Shown in pieces: positions 23,007-32,440 of a DNA stretch of 64,000 bases. Origin of the DNA: Nematostella vectensis (taxonomy: Eukaryota > Cnidaria > Anthozoa > Actiniaria > Edwardsiidae); contig NC_064034.1 in assembly GCF_932526225.1 (NCBI RefSeq), positions 3,644,001 to 3,708,000 on the forward strand, read 5' to 3'. The notes beneath the pieces were generated by a model. It was not told where the DNA came from. It was given only the letters and a program-made list of their open reading frames with translations, and ran no database searches. How positions within the stretch are numbered: the stretch's first letter is position 1; every line of letters starts with the position of its first letter. The translations under genes and the position numbers were made by a program.

Positions 23007-23604
23007 AGTAGTATAGTAATTGGCGGTTCTGGCGCATTTAAATTAAATGCGCTAGAACCAAGCCAACTACTATACCGCTTGCCCGCTGCTGCGTTCCTGA
23101 GTTTGACCACCCACTAACCCACTGTGTGGAAACTGCCGATGGAATTCATTTTATGGAAACTATACATTTTTTTACGGGGACTATATGTTATTTTTTATTT
23201 TATGGAGACTATATTATTTCATAATTTGATGGTAATAACACGGTTAAAGCTGTTGCGTGACATTCTTGGAGTTCTAATTCTTAGGAGCGAGTAAGGGGAA
23301 CCCCCCGCGGGCAAATATAGACATGTCTATTGTATTTAGGGACTTTCCCGCTGACAAAGTGGAGTGTTCTAGATTTGCTTAGAGTTATGGCAACGCAATC
23401 ATATTTTAATTGCTAAGAGTGAACCAGGGGATTCCCCGCGGGCATGTCTAGGCGTGTATATTGTACTCAGGTATAGGGGATTCCCCGCGGGCAAGTTTTG
23501 GCATGTTTATTGTGAGTTGTGCTCTGATTCGCTTTCCTCTTCACTATCGTCTTCGCTGTCGCTTTTGCTGCCGTCGCCGCGGTAGTGTGGGTTCACCGAA
23601 GGAG
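23007..23604 (+). repeat. Left terminal inverted repeat of the Polinton
   Basis: This is the inverse of 33548-34088. The outermost about 70 bp is itself an imperfect palindrome around TTTAAATTAAA. Further in lie GGGGAACCCC (23295-23304), GGGGATTCCCC (23427-23437) and GGGGATTCCCC (23476-23486), two of them followed by GCGGGCA. The inner end reads, on the minus strand, as an acidic tail ending SESEHNSQ, mirrored in the right repeat. Confidence 0.85.
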
Positions 23605-23665
23605 GCTTTGTTTTTATAGTCGATGCAGCTGTATAAAAGTTTAATCTCTTGTGTTAGTATATAGA

Positions 23666-24240
23666 ATGGATTGTAATAGAGGGATCCATATGGCGTTAGA
23701 AGAAGAGGGATATTACGACTGTTCATTTTTTTATCTAAGGATAGCGGAGTACGTGACTAAGCGAGAGTCGGCGAGGTTCGAGGCATGTTGTGGTAGGCAG
23801 GATATGGTAAATGGCAATGGGGCTAATATGTGTAGAAATTGTGGTGTTCACCATGGATACGATTAGTTGTCGAGTATGTTGATTTTTACGATAATATGTA
23901 CAGGGTACGTAGAAAGTCAGTGTACCATCTGAAGTACCATTTAGAAAATGGTACTTCAAAATAAAATAAACATGACCTACTCAAGAGGTTCAGAATAGTT
24001 GAGACAGCTATGAGTAAATTATTTACTAGAAAACGGTATATTCAGATAAAGTTCATTCTCGACAAGTTGTTTCAATTGAAAGATGAAAAGCCGGGTATGA
24101 AGCAATGTATAAAGTGTGTCAGTTCTAGGACACTGAGGTATTATGAGAAGTTGTGGGAGCAGGTTTGTGATCATCTAGGATGGACGTACATTCATGGTAG
24201 TGAGTTTGTAACTAAACGTGTGGGGGGGGGGGGGGGGGGG
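23666..24240 (+). pseudogene. Zinc-ribbon protein, possibly VLTF3/A2L-like transcription factor
   Basis: The first frame (23666-23866) ends with a zinc-ribbon-like cysteine set: EACCGRQD then MCRNCGVHHG. A frameshift near 23866 leads into DFYDNMYRVRRKSVYHLKYH (about 23880-23950), and a later frame (24010-24230) reads IKFILDKLFQL with TLRYYEKLWEQ. Order and spacing resemble a recurring protein of cnidarian virus-like elements related to the late transcription factor VLTF3 of large DNA viruses. That link is by recollection of motif order and is tentative. The frame is broken at least twice. A run of about 20 G at 24222-24242 abuts the end. Confidence 0.4.
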
Positions 24241-24311
24241 GGCGAAGTGATCACCATCTTTCTCTAGTATATGTATATGCTTCCCATATGGGGTCTTATC
24301 ATAATAGAACC

Positions 24312-24665
24312 TTATGCTAAAGTTTTGTTTAGTTTGTCTCTCATTTCTACCATAATCTGTTCTCGGATGTGGTCCTCGCTTTTTTTTTCTCTCGACTGAG
24401 GTGAGCGTTTATATACCTTTTCCCGTATCGACTCTCATTTCATTATATTTTTCAGCCTCTTTGATAATGAGATTGAATTCGTCTGAGGATATTTGGTTGT
24501 CGGTCAACGCTTTGCCAATAAGGTCATCGATTGAACTCAATTTAGATTTAGCTAGCATCACGATATCTGCGTGTTCTAATGCGTGTGCTAATCTAGGATT
24601 TACTGCCAGACATGCGGTGACGACAGGCGCGAAGCAGATGTCTATGTTTCTACCTCTCTCCCAGA
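24312..24665 (-). pseudogene. Coiled-coil protein of Polinton, 5' truncated
   Basis: This is the only minus-strand Polinton gene. The readable part contains LAHALEHADIVMLAKSKLSS, DDLIGKALTDNQISSDEF and LIIKEAEKYNEM, a helical, heptad-like pattern. After about 24409 a frameshift is needed to reach the C-terminal EQIMVEMRDKLNKTLA and its TAA at 24312. The N-terminal region expected upstream is replaced by unrelated sequence at about 24666, where the plus-strand capsid fragment begins, consistent with a deletion joining two genes. I recognise it as a recurrent protein of cnidarian Polinton-type elements without known function. Confidence 0.45.
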
Positions 24666-24689
24666 TTTTTGGGTTCTGCAAAGACAAGG

Positions 24690-25450
24690 TCTTCCGTGGT
24701 GTTAAACACACGGTGCTTCTAACCCGAAATTCCCCAGTCAGATACATTATGAAGGCCGGCGGCGCAGGTGCTGGTAAATTTAACATCACACACTTATCCT
24801 TATGGATGCCTATAAGGTTGTCCCATCTCTAGAGATTCAATCTGCATTAGAGGGTATCTGGGCACATCAAGAATCTGTACTTCGAGCAGATTAGGGTGTA
24901 CAGAACAATGTTCCAAGCCGCTGAGACTAGCCCGACATGGAGGATCACATCTCTGGCAGGCAGTCAATCGCCAAGGCATGTCTTCATCGCGTTACAGACA
25001 TCTGAGCGTCACCCTAATGCGAATCCTCAAAATATCAATAACATGTTGTTTGATAATGGCAATCTAACTAGAATAGCTGTAAGGGTGAACTCGACACAGT
25101 ACCCGGAGCGAGAGGTTGTAACGAATTTCGCCGCTGCTAACAGGAATTATTCAAGAGCGTATATGATGTTTATGGAGGCTATGAACAAGTACCAAGACAC
25201 CGATACAGGATCCCAATTGAGCGCTGAGGACTGGTCGTCTCTGTATCCCATTTACCACTTTGACGTGTCTAAACACAGTGAGCATGTCCAAAACAGCGTG
25301 GCAGACATCGAGGTACAGTTCAATCTCGGAGGGAGCTTTCGGAATATAGCAGATGGCGCGGACGTTCCATATTATGTCTACGCTGTTGTCCTCTCAGATA
25401 GGTTCATGCAGTTAGAGGGGGTTAGTGGTAGGATGAACGTTATTATGTAA
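24690..25450 (+). pseudogene. Capsid protein (jelly-roll type), C-terminal fragment
   Basis: Three frames chain together: MKAGGAGAGKFNITHLSLWM (to about 24815), YKVVPSLEIQSALEGIWAHQ (24811-24890) and, from about 24896, SPTWRITSLAG, HVFIALQTSER, NNMLFDNGNLTRIAVRVNS and QYPEREV, ending with YYVYAVVLSDRF and NVIM at the stop 25448-25450. The beta-rich pattern, position before the small basic proteins and protease, and similarity to recurrent cnidarian Polinton capsid-like proteins suggest the C-terminal part of a capsid protein. Frameshifts lie near 24815 and 24890, the second with about ten bases apparently lost. Which capsid component (major or minor) is uncertain. Confidence 0.5.
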
Positions 25451-25466
25451 CATAATGGTATAGAAA

Positions 25467-25925
25467 ATGAGTTATGTGAAAACGGGATCTCAAAAGGAGG
25501 CGATTAAGAACGCGTACATTAAGAAGCAGTCGGTGTCGATAAGACTAACAGCCTCTCATCTCAGCGGAAGCGATCACTTATGCCTAACCAAAACTCAGTA
25601 TAAGAAGTCGTGTCAGCAAGTAAAAGGGGCGTTGGAGTCAGCTTGAGACTATCTAAGACGCAGGTAGCGAAGCAAGGTGGATTTCTAGCTGGGTTGGGTA
25701 ACTTGATGAGAATGGTTGCACCGTTTGTGTTAAAAAAGGTGCTACCATCTCAGGCGCCACTAATAAAGCGGTTCGGGGTAAAGGCGTCAAGGGAAGAAGA
25801 CGAAGACCGAAGAAGGGTAGAGGAATCATACTAGGGCCAAACTCACCTTTCAAGAACATAACATTGCTTGGGGTAATTCTGTTAACAGGTGTTATATTGT
25901 CTAACGATATTATATACAAATGCCT
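25467..25925 (+). pseudogene. Small basic glycine-rich virion-type protein 1
   Basis: It starts at ATG 25467 (MSYVKTGSQKEAIKNAY) and reads SVSIRLTASHLSGSDHLCLT. It then shifts frame (about 25600) to VGVSLRLSKTQVAKQGGFLA with a hydrophobic segment, and shifts again (about 25770) to a basic GKGVKGRRRRRPKKGRGIIL followed by a hydrophobic C-terminus. Repeated xVSIRL/xVSLRLSKTQ blocks, a hydrophobic centre and a basic stretch suggest a small core/minor virion protein comparable with the pX-like proteins of Polinton-related viruses. Broken by two frameshifts. It overlaps the start of the next gene. Confidence 0.5.
25896..25918 (+). promoter_or_regulatory. Shared 23-bp element before a Polinton start codon (1)
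   Basis: ATTGTCTAACGATATTATAT plus ACA, directly before ATG 25920. An identical 23-mer precedes ATG 26816 with the same spacing. Likely a compact viral-type promoter (inference). Other Polinton ATGs are preceded by looser TATATA-like sequence. Confidence 0.5.
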
Positions 25926-26330
25926 ACGACCTATGTAGCAACATCGCTCAAACTATCTGAAGCACAGAAACCTAAGATAGCCACAGCCGTAACAGACAAG
26001 ACTTCAACCACGATTAGACTATCGCCTAGCAACTTTCATGGTGATGATTATATTCGTCTGACGAAACAGCAAATGAACAAGATTAGCAAGGCCAAATCCA
26101 AGGGTGTAGGTGTTGATATCAAGCTATCGAAAACACAACTAACGAAACAAGGGGGTTTCTCGGGGCTCTCCTAGGTGGCCTTGCTGAGTCTCTGCTCCCT
26201 AATCTACTGGGGGTATCTTCGGTAGTAAAGGGATTGCGTTACCTGGAACAGTTGTTAGGAGACCAGGAGGGGGCGCGCTTAAAAAAGGAAAGACAGCAGG
26301 CGCGCCTAAAGAAAAAGACAGCAAAAGCCC
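25920..26330 (+). pseudogene. Small basic glycine-rich virion-type protein 2
   Basis: ATG 25920 gives MPTTYVATSLKLSEAQKPKI, then TTIRLSPSNFHGDDYIRLT and VGVDIKLSKTQLTKQGGF, the same modules as the preceding protein, so the two are paralogous. A frameshift near 26160 leads into a hydrophobic stretch (GGLAESLLPNLLG), then a Gly/Lys/Pro-rich end close to the protease gene. The ATG lies two bases after a 23-bp element (25896-25918) repeated before the DUF5679 gene. Confidence 0.5.
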
Positions 26331-26336
26331 GCCCCC

Positions 26337-26800
26337 TTGGGAACTTGGGACTTGGGAAAACCGCTGAGCAATATAGAGATTGATATAATTATGAGGAGCG
26401 TGAAAGGATACGTTGGGACGTTTAGCAAAGACATGCTACCTCGCGAGATTAAAAACAATAGTAGTCTAATCGTTAACCTTCAAGACTATTTCGACGGTGA
26501 TGACACACATTGGGTCGCCATGTGTAATGAAACGGATAACGAATGTGTGGAGTACTTCGACAGTTTCGGCCTCCAACCCCCATCGAGTGCGTTAAATATA
26601 TGAGAACTAGCAACAAGCCGATTAAATACAACTCATCTCAGATTCAGGCTGTTAACTCGATTATGTGCGGGTACTACTGTATCTACTACATCCAACAACG
26701 TAATATAGGGCGCAGACCTATTGACATTCTACTCGATTTCAAACTGAGACCTGACGAGATTAATGAGACCCTCATCCAGGCTTTCGCATTTATTGTCTAA
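26337..26800 (+). pseudogene. Adenovirus-type cysteine protease
   Basis: The readable order is PLSNIEIDIIM, then YVGTFSKDMLP, a His in DDTHWVAM, an acidic YFDSFG block and a catalytic Cys in MCGYYCIYYI, ending AFIV. This His, Asp/Glu, Cys order is that of the adenovirus-type (C5/Ulp1-like) maturation protease found in Polintons; it would cut capsid precursors. A +1 shift in a C run near 26575 separates the His and Cys halves, so it is inactive. Length, about 150 residues, is normal for the short Polinton form. The start is unclear because the frame runs in from the previous gene. Confidence 0.65.
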
Positions 26801-26814
26801 CGATATTATATACA
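26792..26814 (+). promoter_or_regulatory. Shared 23-bp element before a Polinton start codon (2)
   Basis: Identical to 25896-25918 and placed two bases before ATG 26816. Its CTAA includes the stop codon of the protease gene, so the element overlaps the end of the upstream gene. Confidence 0.5.
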
Positions 26815-26815
26815 G

Positions 26816-27295
26816 ATGTGTAAAATGTACTGTTTGCAACAGAGGAAATTTACTGATACCATCGAGCAGAAAACAGAAGTATCCAAGAACGGACGCCTTC
26901 ACATGGTTGGAGAGTGTAGCGAGTGTGGGGCGAGGAAGTGTAAGTTTATTAGCGCGAAGGAAGGTGGTAAACTCGATGTTCAGGATCAATTAGCGAAAAT
27001 GGGGGAGCTACATATGCGCACCCCCACGCTAAAAAAATACAACTATTGCGGACCTGGGACAAAGCTTGAGATGAGGTTGAACTCGAGCGACCCCAAAATC
27101 AGAGACCCTATAAACAACCTCGACGCCGTATGCAAACAGCACGACATCGCGTATTCGAAGGCTAAAGATCTGAAAGACAAGCACATCGCTGCTGTTCAGG
27201 CTATGATAGCAGGAAAGAAGAAGCTTGGTGTGGATGTCAAAAAGTCAAAAAACGGAAAGGGCTGTCGAGTGAAGAAAACTGGCTTGAAAAACTAG
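26816..27295 (+). CDS. DUF5679-like zinc domain plus phospholipase A2-like domain
   Basis: An intact 159-residue frame from ATG 26816. The N-terminal half has a DUF5679-like zinc motif (YCLQQRKFTD, then GECSECGARKCKFI). The C-terminal half has a compact phospholipase A2 signature: a calcium-loop-like NYCGPGTKLEMRL, NNLDAVCKQHDIAYSKAK with the catalytic-type His-Asp pair, and a Lys-rich tail. Similar PLA2 modules let small viruses cross membranes, so a role in entry is plausible (inference from the family). This is one of the few Polinton genes here with no stop or shift, although the reading may originally have been longer. The integrase starts immediately downstream. Confidence 0.6.
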   Translation: MCKMYCLQQRKFTDTIEQKTEVSKNGRLHMVGECSECGARKCKFISAKEGGKLDVQDQLAKMGELHMRTPTLKKYNYCGPGTKLEMRLNSSDPKIRDPINNLDAVCKQHDIAYSKAKDLKDKHIAAVQAMIAGKKKLGVDVKKSKNGKGCRVKKTGLKN

Positions 27296-28172
27296 CTGAT
27301 GAGCTACACAAGTCAGTGAAAAAGAAATTCACCCGACGGCGTGTTACAGCTAATCATATAGATGAGAAATGGTGTTCTGATTTAGTCGAGATGCAACAGT
27401 TTAGCAAATGGAATAAAGGGTTTTGATACCTACTCATGGTTTTAGACGTATTTAGTAAATATGGTTGGATCATACCTTTAAAAGCTAAAAAAAGGTGAAA
27501 CCGTAACTGAAGCATTCAAAACAATGTTCAAGGAAGGAAGAAAACCAGAGTATCTATGGGTTGATAAAGGCAAAGAGGTCTATAACAGACACCTGAAATA
27601 CCTACTAGCGAGAAATGGTATACAAATGTACTCAACTGAAAACGAGGAAAAGAGTAGCGTTTGCGAGCGATGGAATAGGACAATTAAGACTAAAATGTGG
27701 AGACAGTTTACTGTTCAAGGTAATACGCAATATTCAGAGATGCTACCTACGATTTTGAAGCAGTATAACAACACCAAACACTCAAGCATTAAGATGACGC
27801 CCAAAGAAGCTAGCAAAAAGAAGAACGAAGGCTTATTATACTGCATTTAAAATAGGTGATAAGGTCAGGATAAGTAAATATAAACGAAATGTGTTCGACA
27901 AGGGTTATACACCGAATTGGACTGAGGAAATTTTCATAGTCGATAAAATACAATACACTAATCCAGTCACTTACAAAATCAAGGATCTAAATAATGAAGA
28001 CATACAAGGTAGTTTCTATGAACCTGAACTATTAAAAGCCAAGCAGGATGTTTTTCGTATTGATAAAGTCATTCGGAGAGATTATAAAAAGAAGCAAGCT
28101 TTGGTGAAGTGGAAGGGGTATAGTGACGAATTTAACAGTTGGATACCATTTAGGGATTTAAACGCACTATAA
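27255..28172 (+). pseudogene. Polinton integrase (RVE family) with chromodomain
   Basis: The readable segments in order are KLADELHKSVKKKF and KWCSDLVEMQQFS, then after a TGA (27424-27426) YLLMVLDVFSKYGWIIPL, EYLWVDKGKEVYN, and SVCERWNRTIKTKMW carrying the catalytic Glu. The final open part (27891-28172) ends in a chromodomain-like ALVKWKGYSDEFNSW. This is the DDE integrase plus C-terminal chromodomain arrangement of Polintons, which inserts the element into the genome. Breaks are one in-frame stop and frameshifts near 27490 and 27840. It probably overlaps the end of the preceding gene slightly. Confidence 0.8.
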
Positions 28173-28460
28173 AAGCATATAGAGAAAAATATATAGTAGT
28201 ATATATGGAAGTCAAGAGAGGACGAGGACGCCCGCCTGTGTATGAGACATGAGGAGGATAGAGCTAGAGCTATAAAAGAAGACTAAGTACATGCTAAACA
28301 AGGAGTGGTACTGTTCAGTTCGTGGGAACGGCAAGAACTACTCATTGGCTGGAAAGACTAACCGCATGAACACGAAGAAGCACCATAGAAACCAAAACAG
28401 TCATGCGACATAACTGATGCGCTCACCAAGGCACCCCAGAAAAACCGAAATAAGCATATA

Positions 28461-28700
28461 GAAGCACACAGTCCGACGGGCTCGTCACAGACCACTCAGA
28501 TTTAAGGAGACAGCGTTTAAGGCTTAAGAATAAAGTATATAGTATAGTATATATGAGCGACTCACAGAAAATATCTAACAGAAGCACACAGCCCGACGGG
28601 TTCGTCACAGACCACTCAGATTTAAGGAGAGTGCGTTCATGGCTTAAGAATAAAACATATAGTATAGTATATATGAACGACTCACAGAAAATATCTAACC
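28461..28700 (+). repeat. Two exact-length 120-bp tandem units upstream of DNA polymerase
   Basis: GAAGCACACAG starts at 28461 and again at 28581, and both units end in CTCACAGAAAATATCTAAC. The units differ by a few bases. Because 120 is a multiple of three, the duplication keeps frame with the polymerase ORF. Each unit ends with a TATAGTATAGTATATATGA stretch giving duplicate potential start sites. Confidence 0.85.
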
Positions 28701-28711
28701 ATAATACATAC

Positions 28712-31700
28712 ATGAACAAGGAGAGCCTCAAGAAGCTTAGCAAATCCGAGTTAATCAAATTAATACTAGAGCTAGAGTATAGTAAGCCCGTCCCTGAACC
28801 ACGAACTTATGAGCCGAGACCACCGGTGCCCAAACCACGCAAGAGTGTGAAGCAGATGGTTCAGGAGTACGAGGAGAACATAATAATCCCACCAACAGGG
28901 TTCCGAGATACACCAGTCCCTGCGCCCAGAGCTCGTAAACCAGTCCCTACGCCCAAAACTAAGATAGCGCAGACGAGGCGCGCTCTAAAAGGCTACACCA
29001 AGTCCTTCGAAATCGGAATAAAGAACAGCAGAGACCCACTAGCACAACTGCAAAACACGAGGAAGGCCGTCGCCTACCACATCACAAACATGTTAGAATC
29101 CATGAAAGGCCTCAAACTCACTATAACGCTAAAAACCACGTTCAGTAAAACATCTGGTGACAACGTACTGTCTAAGACTGCGTACCTCAACAGTACACCT
29201 CAAACAATCATCAATAGCACTGAGATCAGTGAGGCACTAGAGAACACCCAGCAGCAAGTTCTGAATAAGATAGCCCAATGGGTATCCGAGGGGTCTGGTT
29301 GGACCATAGTGTCAGTCGATGGCCACTATCTCAACATTGTAAAATACAAGCCAATGAGTGGGTCGTCATACATCCAACTACCGAAAGAGCTGCGAGGTAA
29401 AGGGTTGGTCAACATGAAGAACGAGGACAACGAGTGCTTCAGATGGTGTCACATCAGACACCTAAACCCTCAATCTAAAGACCCACAGCGGGTTAAGATG
29501 CCTGATAAGGCATTTGTTAAAGAATTGGACTACTCAGGTGTTGAGTTCCCAGTGACTGTCAAACGCTTCAACAGTATCGAGAAGCAAAACAGGCTCAACA
29601 TCAATGTATTCAGTTACGATAACGAACAACCGTACCCAATATACGTATCAAAGGAGAGGTTCGAAGACCATATAGAGCTTCTGCTAATCACTGAGGTTAG
29701 TAACAAGCATTACGTACTCATCAAAGACTTCAACAAATTCATGTTCAACCAGACAAAACATGAACATAAGAAGCACTTTTGTATGAGCTGTCTCCAGTGT
29801 TTCAGCTCTGAAAGAGTACTAACAAACTATATCGAAAACTGCCTCGAGATTAATGGGACACAGGCGGTCAAGATGCCTGACAAAGAGCACAGCACACTCA
29901 GGTTTACAAACCACCACAAGCAACAGCCGGTACCATTTGTAATTTACGCCGACTTTTAGGCTATAACTGAAAAGATCCATGGATGCCAACCTGATGATGG
30001 TGAATCATACACTGGAGCCTACCAAAAACACACCGATTGTGGATGCGCCTATAAAGTAGTGTGCACCTATGATGACAAGTATACAAAGCAAACGCAGAGC
30101 TACAGAGGTGAAAAAGCCGTGTACAAGTTCATGGGGAAGATGATTGAAGAAGTCAAATACTGTAAGAACATTATGAGGAAGCACTTCAATAAAGCACTAA
30201 AAATGTCCGAGACTGATGAGGACCAATTCAAAGAACGCCCAAGAATGCCACATCTGCAACAAGGAGTACACTAAGAAGGACACTCGAGTTCGAGACCACT
30301 GCCACATAACTGGTAAGTACAGCGGCTCACAACCTAAGGGGCTACGACAGCCATTACATAATGCAGGAAATCGGAGCCATCGTAAAGAAGCACACACATA
30401 AGGGTGAAGAGAAGCAAATGAACATCAACGCTATACCGAACAACATGGAGAAGTACATGGCCTTCATGCTTGGCAACCACCTCACCTTTATAGACAGCTT
30501 CCAGTTTATGAGCTCCAGCCTGGAGAAATTAGTAGGCAACCTACCTAGGGAGTCATTGAAATACACCTCCCAGAGTAGTAAGGGACTCGACCTCATGGCT
30601 AGAAAGGGAGTATACCCATACGACTACATGGACAGCTTCGAGAGGTTCAACGACAAGCTACCAGCGAAGGAGGACTTTTATAGCATCATGTACGACCAAC
30701 ACATCTCAGAGGACGAGTACAAACATGCTAGAACCGTGTGGAGGAAGTTTAAGCTTAAGACTATGGGCAACTACCACGACCTATACCTTGAGTCTGACAT
30801 ACTATCGCTGGCCGATGTGTTCGAAAACTTTAGGAAGACATGCCTAGAGTACTATAAGCTAGACCCATGCCACTACTTCACATCCCAGAAGAGCATGCGA
30901 GGTGGCATCTCATACATAGCCAACAGGTACGGCGAGGCCTTCAATGAGTACATGGAATCATACGATGAGACGGCGCCCTCAAAGTATGTCATGTACTTAG
31001 ACGCAAACAATCTATACGGTTGGGCCATGAGCTAATACCTACCAACTGGTGGATTTAAGTGGATGACAGAAAAAAAGATGAACGAAACAAACCTCGCTAA
31101 ATACGGTGACGACAGTCAAAAGGGACTGATACTAGAAGTTGACCTAGATTACCCTAAACACCTGCATGACCTACATAACGACTACCCTTTAGCCACGGGG
31201 AGGGTTAACGTATCAAAAGACATGCTCTCGGAGTACTGCAACACAATATCCACCAAGTATGGTATACCAACAGGTCTGGTCCCTAAACTAATCCCCACCC
31301 TAAAGAATAAAGAGAAGTACGTGCTACATTATAGAAACCTAGAACTATACACAGACCTAGGCCTGAAGGTGACTAAAGTCCACAGAGTACTAGAGTTTAA
31401 CCAATCACCATGGCTCAGACAGTATATAGATTTCAACACTGAAAAGCGGAAATACGCTAAAAACTCATTCGAAAAGGACTTCTTGAAGCTAATGAACAAC
31501 AGTGTATTCGGCAAGACTATGGAGAACCTACGAAAAAGAGTAGACGTTCGACTAGTCACCGACGAGAAGAAGCTACTCAAACTGGCAAGCAAGCCATCCT
31601 ATATGAGTAGTAAGATATTCAACAAGGACTTAGTAGCAGTACACAAGATCAAAGAGACGCTCACCCTAAACAGGCCCGCATACATGTGCATCTTAGACTT

Positions 31701-32215
31701 TAGCAAGGTACTGATGTACGACTTCCACTACAACTACATTAAAAGAGAAGTACGGAGACAAGGCACGGCTACTATTCACTGACACAGACAGTCTGACATA
31801 CGAGATAGAAACAGAAGACGCATACCAAGACTTTTGGGACAACAGAGACAGATTCGACAACAGCGACTACCCGAGAGACTCACCATACTTCGACAAGTCA
31901 AACAAGAAGGTAATCGGTATGTTCAAAACCGAGGCCGCTGGAGCTCCCATCTGCGAATTCGTTGGATTACGATCGAAGATGTACAGCTACGTGAAAGGCG
32001 ACCACACAGGAGAAAAGACAGCAAAGGGAATAAAAAAGAACGTCATCAAGAGTAACATAAAACACAAAGACTACAAGAGCACACTAATGGACAACGAACA
32101 GGTGTACCATAAGATGAGAACGATTAGAAGCCAAAACCACCAACTAAGAAGCTACGAGATAAACAAGATATCGCTCGGCTGTTTCGACGATAAAAGGTAC
32201 ATACTAGGAGATTGA
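28712..32215 (+). pseudogene. Protein-primed DNA polymerase B (pPolB) of the Polinton
   Basis: The preferred start is ATG 28712 (MNKESLKKLSKSELI), although an in-frame ATG exists at 28553. The N-terminal 400 codons are intact, ending at the exonuclease motif FVIYADF, where a TAG (29957-29959) replaces the next codon. Later come a zinc motif CHICNKEY...DHCHITGKY, exonuclease II HNLRGYDSHY and III YHDLYLESDILSL, polymerase motif A YLDANNLYGWAM followed by TAA (31033), motif B KLMNNSVFGKTMEN, motif C TDTDSLTYE (about 31782-31808) and a C-terminal ISLGCFDDKRYI. Frameshifts lie near 30225, 30340 and 31750. About 45 residues appear deleted between GKY and HNLRGYD. The enzyme would replicate the element from a terminal protein. 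Confidence 0.85.
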
Positions 32216-32440
32216 ATTAGAAGCCTAGCCTACGGGCACCACAAAACCCCTAAAGCGCCCCAACACACACAGGCCACACCGGCAGCAGGCGCGAGGGCCT
32301 GAGCCGCCCACGACCTCAGCCAACCCCACATGTACTACCCAAACCCCCTCATCGCAATAACCAGTGACTACAACCATATATATACACTCACACTAAACCA
32401 CACGCCCAGGTAGCATCAATATGTAACCCATACATATACA

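Noticed and set aside
23544-23726. Minus-strand small basic ORF in the left terminal repeat
   Set aside because: An alternative acidic frame ending SESEHNSQ is conserved in both repeats and fits better, and neither has a supported start. Not called as a gene.
24401-24832. Plus-strand 143-codon frame over the coiled-coil gene
   Set aside because: Mostly the shadow of the minus-strand reading; only its last about 40 codons agree with the capsid fragment and are counted there.
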